DNA from: Arachis hypogaea
Lineage: Eukaryota > Streptophyta > Magnoliopsida > Fabales > Fabaceae
NCBI RefSeq assembly: GCF_003086295.3
Contig: NC_092048.1
Span: 40,114,425-40,178,424, forward strand
Length of the DNA: 64,000 nt
Direction: 5' to 3'
Part shown: piece after piece, positions 49,859 through 62,386 of the stretch
Position numbering within the stretch: the first letter of the stretch is position 1
Layout: each line of letters opens with the position of its first letter
Notes under the pieces: generated by a model
Database searches by the model: none
What the model was told of the DNA's origin: nothing
What the model saw: the letters and a program-made list of their open reading frames with translations, nothing else
Program-made: the position numbers and the translations under genes

Positions 49859-50054
49859 ATAGGCCAGGGCATTCAACAAGATAGATAGGAGTACGATCAG
49901 AGTAAGATACATATAAGATAAAGAAAATAAAGTAAGAGAACCAAATCGCATAATTAGCTTACTACGAATCATAACTCTCAAGGTTCAAAACTGCTTAAGA
50001 TCTAGGGATTGTGCTTGCGCCAAAACAAATTCAAGATCAGATTAAAGAGTTAGA

Positions 50055-50350
50055 CACTACAAGAAAAATGCTGAGTATCGTCGGATTTACCGTCAGATTT
50101 AACGGCGTCAATTACTGTCGGACTTAGCATTGGTTTTTGCGTTGGATACAAGGTAACTTGGGTTTCTCGAAATGTTTACCATCAGATTTTATATTCCGAC
50201 TCTAAATCCGAAAGTGATTAGTGGAGTGAGATATGATTTTGCTGGCATCAACTTTACCGGCGATTTTATCGTCAGATTTTTCCGAGTAAAACGCTGCGTT
50301 TAACCGATTTACCATCAGAGAATATCAATGGTAAATCTGATGGTAAATTT
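50055..50350 (+). repeat. CACTA terminal and subterminal repeat region
   Basis: The terminal motif, then about ten short repeats related to CGTCGGATTT, CCGTCAGATTT and ACCATCAGA, arranged in both orientations. Such subterminal repeats bind transposase in the known En/Spm system. Confidence 0.8.
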
Positions 50351-51655
50351 ATTTTAAAATTCACACGCGAACCCCTCCTCTCTCACTTGTCCAAGATCAC
50401 TCTCTCTATCTCTCTTCTCTCTCTCCTCTCGTGTTCTCTCGTCGGAGGAGGTTCTGCTGGCATTGCTGTTACCCGCCGGAGCCTCTGGTGTCACCGCCAC
50501 TGGATGTTCTCACTATTGGAGCTGTCGGTCACTGCTGGAAAGGTTAGGAATGTCGCCACTATTCATCATGGCCACTACCGTCGGGAATGCCGTCACTACT
50601 GGTTCCACCATGCCTCCAGCATCCTGCAGCCACCTTCAAAGGTAATTTTGACATAGTTTTTAATTTTATTAAGATTTTTATGTGAGTTTAGAGTTTTTTG
50701 TTAAATAGTTTATGAAATTATTGATTAAATTAGTGTAATGAAGTTTGTGATTAGGACTTGGTATATTTTTTTACTGTTTTTCAGATTTTTTGTGACTTTA
50801 CGGTTTTATTAGGTATTTTACTGAATTATTGATTAAAATATGGTAATGAAGTTTAAGGTTATGGTTTGGTTTGGGGGTTTTTAGTCTTTTCAGATTTTTT
50901 TTAGTCTAGGATTTTGCTATGTATTTTATTATCAAATTATTGATTAAAATAGAGAAATGAAGTTTACGATTAGGATTTCTTATGTTAATTTAGTGTATAT
51001 AGAAATTATAATTAAGTTAAGGTAGGCTAAGTAGGGTGAAATTAAGAGTGTTCGACATTGTTGGATGACTTTGTATAGTTTGTTGACTTAATTAGTTTCA
51101 ACTTGTGAGTTTAATAAGTTTTTTTTATTAGGACGGTGCTATTTCTCTGAGATTAATTGGATTTCTCTTCTTTCGTATTCTGTGCATTTGTGTTGCAAGT
51201 AAGTTTTCAATCTCTAACTATAATCAATTGTTTAAGTTCTATGTTGAACTTACTTTTCCTAAGATAGCATTTTAGGATGGAAGTGGGAGAAGGTTGCGTA
51301 GAGGCACCTTTCGAAACCCTTCTTTGTTGGAAAAATGTGGAGTTATAAGGGGTTGCGCACTAGATGGTTAGGATTTCATGTGTTATTGAATTTGTTTTTG
51401 TTCTAATTTATGCTTGCAGTGTTTCCACTGTGAAAATTGCTATATTTATTTCATGGATGTCTCTGAATTAAAGGAAAGTTCTAGCGAAATTTCATGTAAT
51501 TTCTTTTAAAACTTATTTGGTTTGTAGAAAATGATATCTATATTTGGCGAAAGATTCTAATTATAGGGTATGCTCTGTCGGATTTTGTAAAAATTTAATA
51601 ATTTTGTCTTGTTCATTGAATTCTAGGGGGTGTGTTTTAATATGATTCCAAGTCA
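50351..51655 (+). other. CACTA 5' region between terminus and transposase, no clear gene
   Basis: A CT-rich stretch (50387-50450) and a G/C-richer stretch to 50640 could be a 5' untranslated exon. After it AT-rich intron-like sequence contains three related repeats of AATTATTGATTAAAATARNGNAATGAAGTTT at about 50720-50970. Open frames of 60-89 residues at 50387-50656 are overlapping and unlike known proteins. Confidence 0.5.
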
Positions 51656-52250
51656 TTGTCTATGGATGTATGATAGGATAACGGTAGACGGGGGGGATTA
51701 AAACCTGAATTTTTTGAGGGGATTGACGCGTTTGTTGCGCATGTGTTCAGTATGGAACCATTTAGGTCTAAATTGGTATCTAGGTGTCTATATGAAAAGT
51801 GTCAACTGACTAAGTGGTTAGGACCTGCGGATTAATGCTTCACCTTTATTGTAATGGGTTCAAGGATGGGTATTTGATGTGGATGGAGCACGGAGAAATG
51901 GACGAACAGGGAGTTAACAGGTCTGCCTCGAATTTAAATAGGTCCGACTATCGATCAACGAGGGTTCGGGTGGAAAGAGAACTAAACATAGAAGACACGA
52001 CTTGGGAAGGTAACCCTGAGAGATACAACGAGATGGTGTTTAATGCAACAAGTATTACGGGATTAGAACAGGCTAAACAAGAGCCTAACCCAGAGGCAAA
52101 GATATTTTGTTATCTGTTAGAATCTGCTACGAGACTGTTGTTTGAGGGTTGCGTTCATTCGGAGTTGTCTACATGTGTTAGAATGATGACTGTTAAGTCG
52201 GGATCAAATTATACCCAAGAGTTAACCCATCGTCGGGTGAAATAACATAT
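51656..52250 (+). pseudogene. CACTA transposase-associated N-terminal domain
   Basis: In successive frames: MYDRITVDGG, PEFFEGIDAFVAHVFS and CLYEKC, then (51814-52245) HLYCNGFKDGYLMWMEHGEMD. This is the layout of the plant transposase-associated domain, whose C and H residues normally bind zinc. It goes on to PEAKIFCYLLESATRLLFEGCVHSELSTC. Frameshifts near the G-run at 51690 and at 51820. The catalytic TNP2 core that should follow is absent. Confidence 0.75.
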
Positions 52251-52289
52251 ACAATCTTTGCCCCGAAAGGAGATGAAATGGGTGTGAAA

Positions 52290-53231
52290 AGTGACTACAG
52301 GTTAGAGCAGAAGAAAATCGATGCCACACATCTGCATGTGTTGCTTAATTATGACCAGATTTTACTATATCTCATGTGAGTTTTTTAAGTCCTTATAAAT
52401 GTTATGATCGGTAACATTATAACTTCTTAATCTAATCAAAACTTCTTTATCCTATTATATCATATAAGTTATTCCAAGAGGCAAATTCTGATACCTCATC
52501 GAACAACTTTCCACGTTGGTTCAAAAAATATATCAGCGTGCATCTATTTGACTCAACAGATTCGGAACTAGTACACTTAGTTGGGGCCCAATGAATAAGT
52601 AAACTAGCTACCCGATGTATATTATTAATGGATATCGGTTTCATACCTTACAGTGGTCGATTAGGAAAAAAACAGATAACGCCGAAGTTTGGGTTCGTAG
52701 GGATTCAAGCAGTGGTCATTTTGATTGGTTTGGTGTGTTACACAATATAATTAAATTAGAATATTTCTATCGCACTACGTACATGGTGTGTGTGTTTAAA
52801 TATGAATGGTATGATCCAAGTTCACGACAAGAAACATGAATGCACAAGGACTACGATATCACTGAAGTTAATGTAACTAGAAAATATAGGCACTTTGATC
52901 CTTTTATTCTACCTCAAGATGCACGACAGATGTTTTTTTGCCTTATCTGGGTTCATACAAGTCTAGTTGGGTGGTTGTGGTTTAGACTAAGTCAAGAGGC
53001 CGCATCAAGTCTGATGATAGGACAGAGGATCAGAAACCTTATCAGATTGATAACCTAACTCTTTCAAAAACGGTGATTGATACCGGTGAGCCGATTACCC
53101 TTAGGTCGGCTGTTATGGATGATGATACTATTAACCTTGGAATACATGACGATGCACTACCACAACAGGACAATGATCATCAAGAAGACAAAGCCGACGG
53201 TGACAAAGAAGAGGAAGATGAGTTCATCTAA
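52290..53231 (+). pseudogene. CACTA transposase C-terminal part (DUF4218 end and DUF4216-like)
   Basis: HLHVLLNYDQILLYLM near 52325-52375 resembles the end of the DUF4218 region. NFPRWFKKYISVHL, then YIINGYRFHTLQWSIRKKTDN, SSGHFDWFGVLHNIIKLEYF and VFKYEWYDPSSRQ (52615-52839) match a DUF4216-type domain. After a TGA, KYRHFDPFILPQDARQMFF continues. The acidic end DKEEEDEF runs to the TAA at 53229. Several frameshifts. Domain names are from memory of the families. Confidence 0.72.
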
Positions 53232-56110
53232 CCCAAGGTCCTCCATAGGATAAGGGAATGCTACAAACTTAATAGAAATAAATGCATCTGGTCAACGCAC
53301 ATCTCAAAAAAGTTTATCTTTATAAAAGCTTGTGGTCTTTAGTCTCTTTATTTTCAAAATATTTTCACTTATATACAATTTCATATTTTAATATTTCTTA
53401 GTCATATATGTTTTGGAAAAACCAGAATAAATCTTTAAACATTTTCTTTAGGGACCAAAGACATACCTAAGAGCTTTCTACCCAATAAACTACCATCACT
53501 CATTCTTATCCATCTGACACATAAACCAAAGTCTCAGGACAATACTGAGTCCAATCCGCCTCAACCTCTGTCACCTTCGTACGTCCGCAAACACAATCAA
53601 ATCAAACAATTTAAACAAACAAAAAAATCACATATAAAGCACATAATCAGATAAATCACATAACCATAACACAACACAACAATAAAATGCACACCCAAAC
53701 AAATCAAACAAATGCATATGATGCATGCCTGTCCTACTGGCTGTAAGCTCACATGTTGGTTATATTGCCAGACCTGACACATCCGGTAGCTAAACAGGAT
53801 ATCGTCTTTCTATCGCGTATCCCCAAGAGGAACACTCCAAGCTTATCATAAGCTGGTCTCGTAGGGAGAGTGCTCTGTCCACCTTCTCTTGGAGGCTAGA
53901 TAATCCAGGGATTGAGTGCCCTGCAACACTTATAAACAGAAAGAATATGGGTAAGACGAAACCACCATTCCCACATCTACCCCGCAACACCGAACAAGTG
54001 GGACAAAACCACCATCTTTACATCTACTAGGTGCAGGTGTCTCATTAGTAATTCGAGCGGGACTATGCCACCATCCTTACCATAGGGGGGATGAAATCCC
54101 ACAATATCAATAATGCAAGCGGGATAAACCCACGTCCTTACCAATCAATAATCATCATCAATCAAAACCATCATAATCAAGTTGATCATAATCCTTATCA
54201 CCCAAAACCATTATCATTATCATAAACACAATCATAATCATTACTAATAATATCATCAATAACATAATCATCACCCTCAATCATAATCTCTTACATATAT
54301 CTCAACTAAATCACAATTTTCATCACAAGCGTCGTATCAATCTCACTTTGTTATAAGCCTCTAATTAAAAATTGTTTCTCATTAATGATCTCATAACAAG
54401 ATATAACCATCAACTCAACTCTACTTTCTACTCCGTACACTTTAATATTCACCGGGTTGGGCTTAGGCCGTTACATACAGCTTGCGGATATGAGGCGTCT
54501 AACACAACACCCTATACTCGAGGTCAAGGTTGCAAATAAACTAACCCATACTCCTAATCATTTATAATTAACCTTAACCTAACTCAAACACATCATCGAT
54601 AATCAACCTTAATCTTTTTCTCATTCAATCTCGTTATATCTTTCTTTAATTAGTCACTTTAGGGGCTAACAAACTAACTTTTAGAATTCTCAAATTCAAG
54701 TTAAAATAAACCTTAGAGTCCTTAACATTTACCTCATGGTTCTTGGAAATCACAACTTCATCATCATATTCCTTAAATATCTCTTTTTTCCTCAACTCGT
54801 AGATTTAATCCTATTAAAACCTCAAACTCACATTTCCTATTTCTAGTCCTTGGGTTGATAATTAATTATTTTTTTAAAACTTTAATTAGTTAAAACTCTT
54901 TTCAAGTTAACTCTAATTATTCATTCATTCTCTTCGTTGTTAGTCAAATCAAAGAAGTTTATTCATCAAACAACTTTTCAAATTAATACAATCATAAAAA
55001 TTCATTTTTCTTTAACCAAGTTATCAAAATAACTTCATTTCAATTTTAAGTTCAACCCCCCTCCCAAAAGACTCAAAATCACCCTATCTTTCAATCAAAC
55101 TCTTAATTACAACATCATAATCATTTATTCTTAAAAAATATCAATTCCATTGCTTTAAATTCGCTAAAGAGTCCCAAAATAAAATTCTTTAATCAGAATT
55201 AATCAAACAAAACTTATTTTGTTTAACCAAGTTTCTAAAATAAGTTTTTTTAACTTCATTTTTAAGTTTAATACTTTCCTAAAAACACCCAAAAATCATT
55301 TTATTTTCACCAATTAAATCCAAATACTGTAAATTCACTAAAATTTCTCAAAATGTAATTCTTCAGTCAAAACTAACCAAATAAAACTTCAAAACAAAGT
55401 CTCTAGTTTTTACTGAAAATAACATCAATTTCCATTATTTTTATTATTCAATTTCACCCAAATTCCTATGAAAATTTTGATAGAACCTCCCCTAAATCTC
55501 GAACATTACCACCCTTCAAGAGCTCCATCCAAATCAAACATCTCTCAAACCCTTAACCTTTCTAATATCCAATAATTTCTCAACATAAGTATTCTTGGCT
55601 TGTTATATTTAATGGTATTTATGTTATTAAATTTTCACACATCAGGTCAGCAAACAACTTGTTCAAATCCTAATCCACCCACTAAGAGGCTTCAAGTATT
55701 GTTACTAATTAATTCTATTATTAAAATATTAAATTTCTTTTTAATCCATTGCCAATTTCGTACAATTACGTAAACAAGTCTTAAATTATAAAATCGAATC
55801 AATCAAACTTTAATGGAGATAATCGAGCCATAAAACGCTCATCAAGTCAAATACACATATTTTTCTAAACTCTCAAAACATTTCAAATTTGTTAAAAACA
55901 AACAACCCCTACCTCGATCGCGACTCAACTACGCGACAACTCCCTTTTATTTTTATTTCGTAGCAGCGACAACAATATTATCAAACACAGCTTACAATTG
56001 CAGTTCTAGCAGTTCTAAGGACTCCCCGCAGTAGCGACAGTCACAAACGCAGCATACAACTACAATAACTCAACCCTATGATATCAACACCTTAAGATCT
56101 TTAACGAACT
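53232..56110. other. AT-rich intergenic sequence, no recognised gene
   Basis: From 53940 to 54140 a loose repeat of GGGACAAAACCACCATC-TTACATCTAC kind recurs four to five times at 40-60 base spacing. 54150-54300 is rich in ATCATAATCA. 54500-55900 is AT-rich with no frame longer than about 60 codons. Probably old repeat sequence, family unknown. Confidence 0.5.
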
Positions 56111-56480
56111 AATAACAGAGCACTAACGTTGAGTGTTCCGGAACAAAAAAAACTTACTATAACTAAGAAGAAACGATGGAACAGAGCATCAATAGCTCTG
56201 GCAGTGGTTCCGGTGACAACAGCGCCATTACCGGCATCCAGAATCACGACGACACGGTCTCCTCCTCTTCCAGCAGTGATTCCCGCAGCAACAACCTGCT
56301 TGTTCTCTCTCCCGTTTGCGCTCCTCTTCTCCTCATCACATCAACGGCGGCAGCTCCCATCGAAGTAGCGACAACGACGGCAACAAGCTCTAGCAGCGGC
56401 AGTCGAGCTTCACCAGCAACGAAGCTGGCAGCGACGAACATGAACGGCGGCGACTTCTTCCTCTTAATCACTGGCTCGCG

Positions 56481-56533
<53 letters not shown>

Positions 56534-56860
56534 AGCAGTGGCAACGACAAAGCACGACGTCAACACGGGCTTCAACGACGGTGACGAAGGAATGGTGACG
56601 ACAGCTCCTGCCACTCCTCCTCGTCACATCTCTCTCTCTCTCTCCTTTGGCTCGGCGGCGGCGATGGTGGCAGTGGCACCCACCGGCATCGTTTTCCTCT
56701 GCTTCTTCCTCTTCTTCTTCCACGAGCTCTCTCTTCTCTCTTTTTCTTTCTTTTTCTTTCGTGGATGAGGGTGTGTGTGAAAAGGGGTGACATCGTTGAG
56801 GGATGATGAAGGAGAGTGTGAGGGTGTGTTAGGGTTAGAGTAAAATTGGAGTTAGGATTT
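56110..56860 (+). other. GC-richer low-complexity stretch with (TC)n, doubtful ORF
   Basis: A frame at 56176-56598 (140 residues) is mostly Ser, Thr and Ala (SSGSGSGDN, SSSSSSDSRSNN) and ends across a TC microsatellite. Both strands stay open here because of triplet-rich composition (AGC, GGC, TCC), so coding is not supported. Similar Ser-rich sequences occur in dispersed plant repeats. Confidence 0.35.
56481..56530. repeat. (TC)n microsatellite
   Basis: About 25 uninterrupted TC dinucleotides. Confidence 0.97.
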
Positions 56861-57416
56861 TTAAAAATTAAATAATGAATTTTTTTTAATTTATTATGCT
56901 TATTTATGGTTTTATTTTTAGAAAGTTATTTTTACCAAAAGTAATTAAATCAAAGTTATGAGACTTTCAATTTAAAATTAATTAGGATTTATATAATTTT
57001 CATAATAATTGGGTATTTTTTATTTAGAATTTAAAATTTTAGTTATTGAAAAATAACGAGAGTTTGTTAATTTAATTTGAATATTGAGATTTTGAATTTA
57101 ATTTGATGAATGAAAGAAAATTAATGTGATGATCTCTAATTTTAAATCAGAGTACTTATTTGAAAATAATTAGTAAGTTGATAAATAAATAATATTTTTG
57201 AAATAATTTTAGTATGTAAAATTTGATTTTAAATTACTACTCTATCTCCTAATATTGTTAAAAAAATTACCAAACTACCCTTATTCCCAAAACAAACTTT
57301 AACCCTAATTTTACCATAATGTAATATCCTCACTATTAGAGTAGCACAGCCAAAAGCATGACATTTTAATGGTGAGAGTGTTACAGAGCGGGTCGTGTTT
57401 ACGGTGTACGGCCCCG

Positions 57417-57447
<31 letters not shown>

Positions 57448-58569
57448 AATTTATTTAAACCAAATATAAGCATCTTTTAACAAATTAGGGTCTGTAATTG
57501 AGAGCTCAAATTTATTTTATTTAATTAATTTATAATTTGATGATTTGATGTAATGTTATAATTTGTTAGAAAGTTAGTTATTATGTTAAAATTCAATTTT
57601 GTTATTGATATATTATAACTTTTTTATTGGATTAAAAATTATAAGGGCGAATAAAAGTGGGGCGGATACTCGTAAGAATAGATTAGGGTGTAGAATCTTT
57701 CTATCTGTAAGTAGTAACAAGACGAGACCTATAAAAATTAAGATAAAACGGAATGGGATTGGGTAAGACGAAAATTCGTTCTTACCTACTCTATTGCTAT
57801 TTCTATTGGAAACATTGTTATTAAGCTAGTATAAAATAAAAAGTAAAAAGTTATTAATTAGTTGTATTAAGAACAATGTGAAATGTGAAAGTGTAGTTTC
57901 TTCTCTTAATTAAATTGTTTGAATTGCCTCACTAATCGGAATATTCTATGTAAAATTCTCAATTATCTCACCTCTAAATTAACAAAGTAAGTATTGTGGA
58001 ATCAAATTGTTAAAGTGGTCCTGAATCCTGAAAATCCAACTGAGTGAAGAAGGGAAATGGGATAAAACAAAAAATAAGAAAAGTACGAAATCGTATTTGT
58101 CTATAATAATAATACGATCATAGAGCGTGCTCAAATTGATATTGGTAAACAGGTTGGACAACTAACGCCATCAGTTGGGCACAGAACACACAATGTTGAG
58201 GGAACAATAGTAATAATAATAATACAGGTTAAATTGATTGGTCTATTCCAACACCAGCATTCACTCATGAACACACAACACAACACCACCTTTACTATGA
58301 TTTGAGTAAATTCTTAACTTGTTCTAGATGGAATATTTTGATCTTTAACAAATTTTTAATATTTGTATTAGATAAGTAAATTCTAATAAATTTCATTATA
58401 ACACGATTAACTTTCTAAATAATATTATTATGAGACAAATTAATTCTTTTTAAAATGATAAAAGAACTAATCTATTTTATAAGAATATTTTTAAAAGATT
58501 TTTAGAGAATAAAAATTTTTTAGAAAGTAAAAATAACAAATTTTAAATTTGTTGGAACTAATTTAGGTG

Positions 58570-58571
<2 letters not shown>
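56861..58571. other. AT-rich noncoding sequence
   Basis: No gene seen. A TGTAATATCC...GTGTTACA segment at 57319-57386 followed by (AT)n resembles the start of some legume LTRs, but no partner or primer site is visible. GGGGCGGATACTCGTAAG near 57660 is repeat-like. Confidence 0.5.
57418..57439. repeat. (AT)n microsatellite
   Basis: About ten AT dinucleotides. Confidence 0.95.

Positions 58572-58627
<56 letters not shown>
58572..58627. repeat. (TTA)n microsatellite
   Basis: About 18 uninterrupted TTA trinucleotides. Confidence 0.97.
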
Positions 58628-58628
<1 letters not shown>

Positions 58629-59809
58629 GGGGGAGGGCTAGTAATTTATTTTTGAAAGGTCTATTTTTTGTACCAGCAGCAAATTAAAGGGGACAGAAGG
58701 CAGAGTTATTGGCTTAATATTATTCTGGGTACTCTCAATCTGACCCTATTGTTATTTTTGGTACATAGATAGGCATAGGCTTTGTTTTGTTGTGCGTGGT
58801 TCTCATATGTTGAATATGATACTGTCTCAGTTCTCAATTATAAATTATATATCAGCTGCTTCTTACATTGATCTGCATATGAGGACATACATATGTGTTG
58901 CAGCTTCTTTATACAAATTTGTCAGATCCAGCAGAAAGGTTGCAAAAGACATACACAGAAACAGAATAAAATCTTCACCCTCATGCTCTCATCTTTATTC
59001 CTTTCATTTCAGCATTGTTAATTCTACAATGATTTCTTTCTTTAATTTCTCCTTTTACATTAAAATTAGGTTTAGATTTTTTTTATTTTAATTTTGAAAA
59101 GAATAAAAAGAGATCAGATTTTACTTATTAGATATTATTAATATAACAAAAAAAGGTCATGCTACATGTCTCAATATTTTGTGACCAACATACAACCAAC
59201 GCAGGAAAACAAGGAAATTGAGCTCCTTTTTTAGTAAAACACTTATACATGGAATGGAACTACAACAATAGCCATTGGCCAAGATAAGCAACGGTTAGGT
59301 CCAACACTCCAAAAGGTCCACATTAATTTTAAACCTCAAATTTTGGGCTTAAATAATTGGCCTTATGATGCACTCTGAAACTTACGATGGGTTTGTTTCT
59401 AATCTTTTTTTTTTCCTTAACAAAATTGACTTTTTAACTTGATTTTTTTTAAGAGAGTTAAAATTTTGAAAACTAATTTTAACAAGTTATTCACTTCTAA
59501 TATTTGATTGGGTTTCGAAAATGCTAGACAACTAATGTATTTTTTAACTAAGTCCAACTAAGTCAAGTTTACGTATATACACTCTACACTTTTATTATTA
59601 TCGTTGTCATGATCTTAATCATCACCATCTCTTCTCTTTTTTTATTTTCGATTTTTTCTCTTCTTTGATTTTCCTCCTCCTACTCTTCCTCCTCCTTTAT
59701 TATCATCATCATTATCTACTTTTCTTAGTTCTATATTACATAATTAATTTAACGATAACAAAAGCACATCATTTAGTTGTAAATGACATAGGAATTTTTT
59801 GTGAATAAC
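58628..59809. other. Noncoding sequence between microsatellite and solo LTR
   Basis: AT-rich. A frame of 99 residues at 58792-59091 is hydrophobic and aromatic-rich, with no recognisable domain. I see no splice or promoter support. No gene called. Confidence 0.5.
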
Positions 59810-61314
59810 TGATAAACCACTATTTTACGGTTTATTTTGTATTGAATTGAGTGGATTTTATCAATTATTCTCACACTTATTCATATAAATTGCATAGTTT
59901 TATAAATCCTTCCGAATTTTGTGCTATGATTGAAAACATACTTCTTTGACCTTAAAATTGCTTATTTTTAATTCTCTCTTATTACCATTCGATGTCGTGA
60001 TATGTGTATTAAGTGTTTTCAGAGTTTATAAGGCAGGAATAGCTTAGAGGATAGAAAAGAAGCATGCAAAAGTGGAAGGAATACAAGAAATTGATGTTTT
60101 GAGAAGCTGGTCCCGACGCGTACGCATTACTGACGCGTATGTGTGACCAAGCCATTTTCCAAGCGACGCGCACGCATGGCTAACGCCTACGCGTGGCCAG
60201 CTAGAGTTCAAACGATACGTACGCGTGACTGATGCGTACGCGTGACAAGCGTCACGTGCCTTAGTAAAGTGAATTCGTGGGGGCGATTTTTAGGCTGCTT
60301 TTGACCCAGTTTCAGGCCTGAAAATGAAGACAAGAGGTTGGGGAGTAGAGCTGGACATTCATCAAACTTTCATTCATTCATACTTTAGGTCTTAGATGTA
60401 GGTTTCTAGAGAGAGAGAGGCTCTCTCCTTTCTCTAGGTATAGGGTTTCTTCTTTCAATTTCTTCTTAGGTTTAGATTTCAGTCTTATTTTAATTCAGTT
60501 TTCTCTTACTTTTATTTGTTCTAACACTTTAGTTATCTACTTCTCTTATTGATTCCTTTATTTTGCTCATTTAGTTTATGAACTCTTGTGTTACTTTCAA
60601 TTTCCTTTTTAATACAATTTTATGTTTTCATGTCTTTTTTTTATGTTTGCCTTGGTTTCTCTTATTGCTTTCTTGCTTGTGTTAGTTATAACTTTTATTA
60701 ATTCTTGTATTTTATAATGTTTCTCTTTATTGTATTCTATGTGTTTGATGAAATGTCTCTTTTAGCTATAGAGTAGATTTTTCTATTCTTGACTTGGGTT
60801 GGTAACTTGAGTGACCTTGAGTTGCTAATGCCCAAGTGATTGATAGTTGATGTCCATTGACACTAACTTTCACTAATTCTAGTGAGTGGCTAGGACTTAT
60901 GGATTGGAATTGATGAAGCTCATTTGACCTTCCTTCAATTGTTAGAGGATGACTAAATGAGATTGATCCCTACAACTATCATATTGTGGTTAGTGACAAG
61001 GATAGAGATCCTTAACCATTAACCCTTGCCAAGACCTTTTAACCATTTGAGTTTTCCTTACTTTCTTACTATTTATATTTCTTGTTACTTATTTCAAAAC
61101 CCCAAAAAGAAGTACATTATAACCAATAATCAACACACTTTCCTGCAATTCCTTGAGAGACGACCGTAGATTTGAATACTTCGGTTTATTTTTATTGGGG
61201 TTTGTACTTGTGACAACCTAATTAAACGTTAATTGAGGATTAATTGTCGGTTTAGAACTATACTTGCAACAATAATTTTTTGAGAAATTCTTTACCGACA
61301 ATTTTCCTCCGTCA
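59810..61314 (+). mobile_element. Solo LTR with target-site duplication ATAAC
   Basis: 1505 bases from TGATAAACCACT to TTTCCTCCGTCA, flanked by ATAAC at 59805-59809 and 61315-61319. No primer site, internal sequence or second LTR. It contains a GACGCGTACGC repeat cluster (60115-60258). Near the end, AGACGACCGTAGATTTGAATACTTCGG is a phrase I recall from legume LTRs. A solo LTR arises by recombination between the two LTRs of a full element. Confidence 0.9.
60115..60258 (+). repeat. GACGCGTACGCGTGAC-type repeat cluster in solo LTR
   Basis: Six to seven degenerate copies of GACGCGTACGC / TACGCGTGAC, GC-rich against an AT-rich LTR and strongly CpG-containing. Several copies show CG to TG or CA changes (GACGCGTATGTGTGAC). 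Confidence 0.85.
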
Positions 61315-62002
61315 ATAACACAAAAAATCTTTAAAGTATCACAAGTCCAAAACCTTGACTCAATCAACCAAGACGACGAATATCAGTGGACGAAATGGTG
61401 TTTCTTTTTGGAATTTAGTTGTAAACATCAGAAGAATATAAACACCACGCTCAATAATAGATGAGAAGGTGTGTCACAAGTTTTGGTTTTGATCACCACA
61501 AGTTGTCTTGATAAGATCAGAATGATCACTACAAGTTACCTGAATAAGATCAAGATGATCACCACAAGATCTCTTGATAAGATCAAAATAATTGTCACAA
61601 ATTACTTTAATAAAATCGGAATAATCGCCACAAGATTTCTTAATAAGATCAGTATGATCGCCACAAGATTCCTAAATACGATTAACATTATTGCCATAAG
61701 ATTAGCCATTATTCTCTACACGAGAACAAAAAAAAGCTCTTCCATTAGAAAGAAAACTCAAAAATTATATTTGATAATCTTATTCTTACATATCTCATAG
61801 AGTCTCTTTATGTAGTCCTAAATGGATGACAAGCTTACTAAGCAATCTACTAAGCATTTATTGCTCCACTATATTGAAAATCAAGATTAGACATTTAAAA
61901 TTCTCTTAGAAAGATACAAAGGAGCCTCTACTTAATCTACTAAGCATTAAAATCCTACTAAGTATTGAAAATATAATTAAAGGTCCATTAATGGTCATCA
62001 TC
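61315..62002 (+). other. Flank with minisatellite, no recognised gene
   Basis: Apart from the 33-base repeat (61491-61706) this is AT-rich. Around 61840-61980 the phrase CTACTAAGCATT(TA/AA) recurs. No known protein. Confidence 0.5.
61491..61706 (+). repeat. 33-base minisatellite, about 6.5 copies, open in one frame
   Basis: Units begin GATCACCACAAGTTGTCTTG and are 33 bases, so frame is kept. They encode an 11-residue block of type ITTSCLDKIRM inside an open frame 61471-61800 (109 residues). Units diverge toward the 3' end. Alternating hydrophobic and basic residues. Protein function unknown and translation unsupported. Confidence 0.9.
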
Positions 62003-62386
62003 TTTTTTTTTTTAATGAAAAGGCTCTACACCACCGGTGGAGCAAACAGGAAGAAACATAAGTACAACTAAAATAAAAACATCACTAACGACCCAACGTG
62101 GTAAAACAACCCCTAGTCATCTTCGGCATTGCCATCAACAACCAAGAGTAGTACCACCAATCCATTCATCAGATAGTATAAAGGACCTGTTAATGATTTC
62201 CACTACACCTGAGCCTTGATTACAGAACACCCTATCATTCCTCTCAAGCCAAATTGCCCAAATTACAGCAAAGAAACCACTCAACCACCGCTTTCTCTCA
62301 TACTTTCTTTGTGAAGCATTCGTCCAGCTCTCAAAGTGTTGCTTCAGTGTACCTGGAACGGACCATTCTCTTCCCAGAGCGAACAG

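Larger units (their letters stand above)
50055..53231 (+). mobile_element. CACTA (En/Spm-like) DNA transposon, left end and decayed transposase, right end not found
   Basis: Starts with the terminal motif CACTACAAGAAAAATG at 50055, typical of plant CACTA elements. It is followed by subterminal repeats of GTCGGATTTACCGTCAGATT kind through 50350, many in both orientations. Transposase remnants follow from 51660 to the TAA at 53229-53231. I find no matching TTTTCTTGTAGTG right end downstream, so the element is truncated or its end has decayed. Confidence 0.75.

Noticed and set aside
50387..50656. 89-residue ORF with hydrophobic start, possible signal peptide
   Set aside because: CT-rich low-complexity origin inside a CACTA element, no domain, and a second frame is open over the same bases.
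56176..56598. 140-residue Ser/Thr-rich ORF as a host gene
   Set aside because: Triplet-rich low complexity, both strands open, ends across a TC microsatellite, no recognisable domain or splice context.
57319..57439. Start of another LTR (TGTAATATCC...GTGTTACA followed by (AT)n)
   Set aside because: Resembles some legume LTR starts, but no end, primer site, partner or target repeat could be found.
58792..59091. 99-residue ORF
   Set aside because: AT-rich, aromatic-rich translation with no domain or supporting signals.
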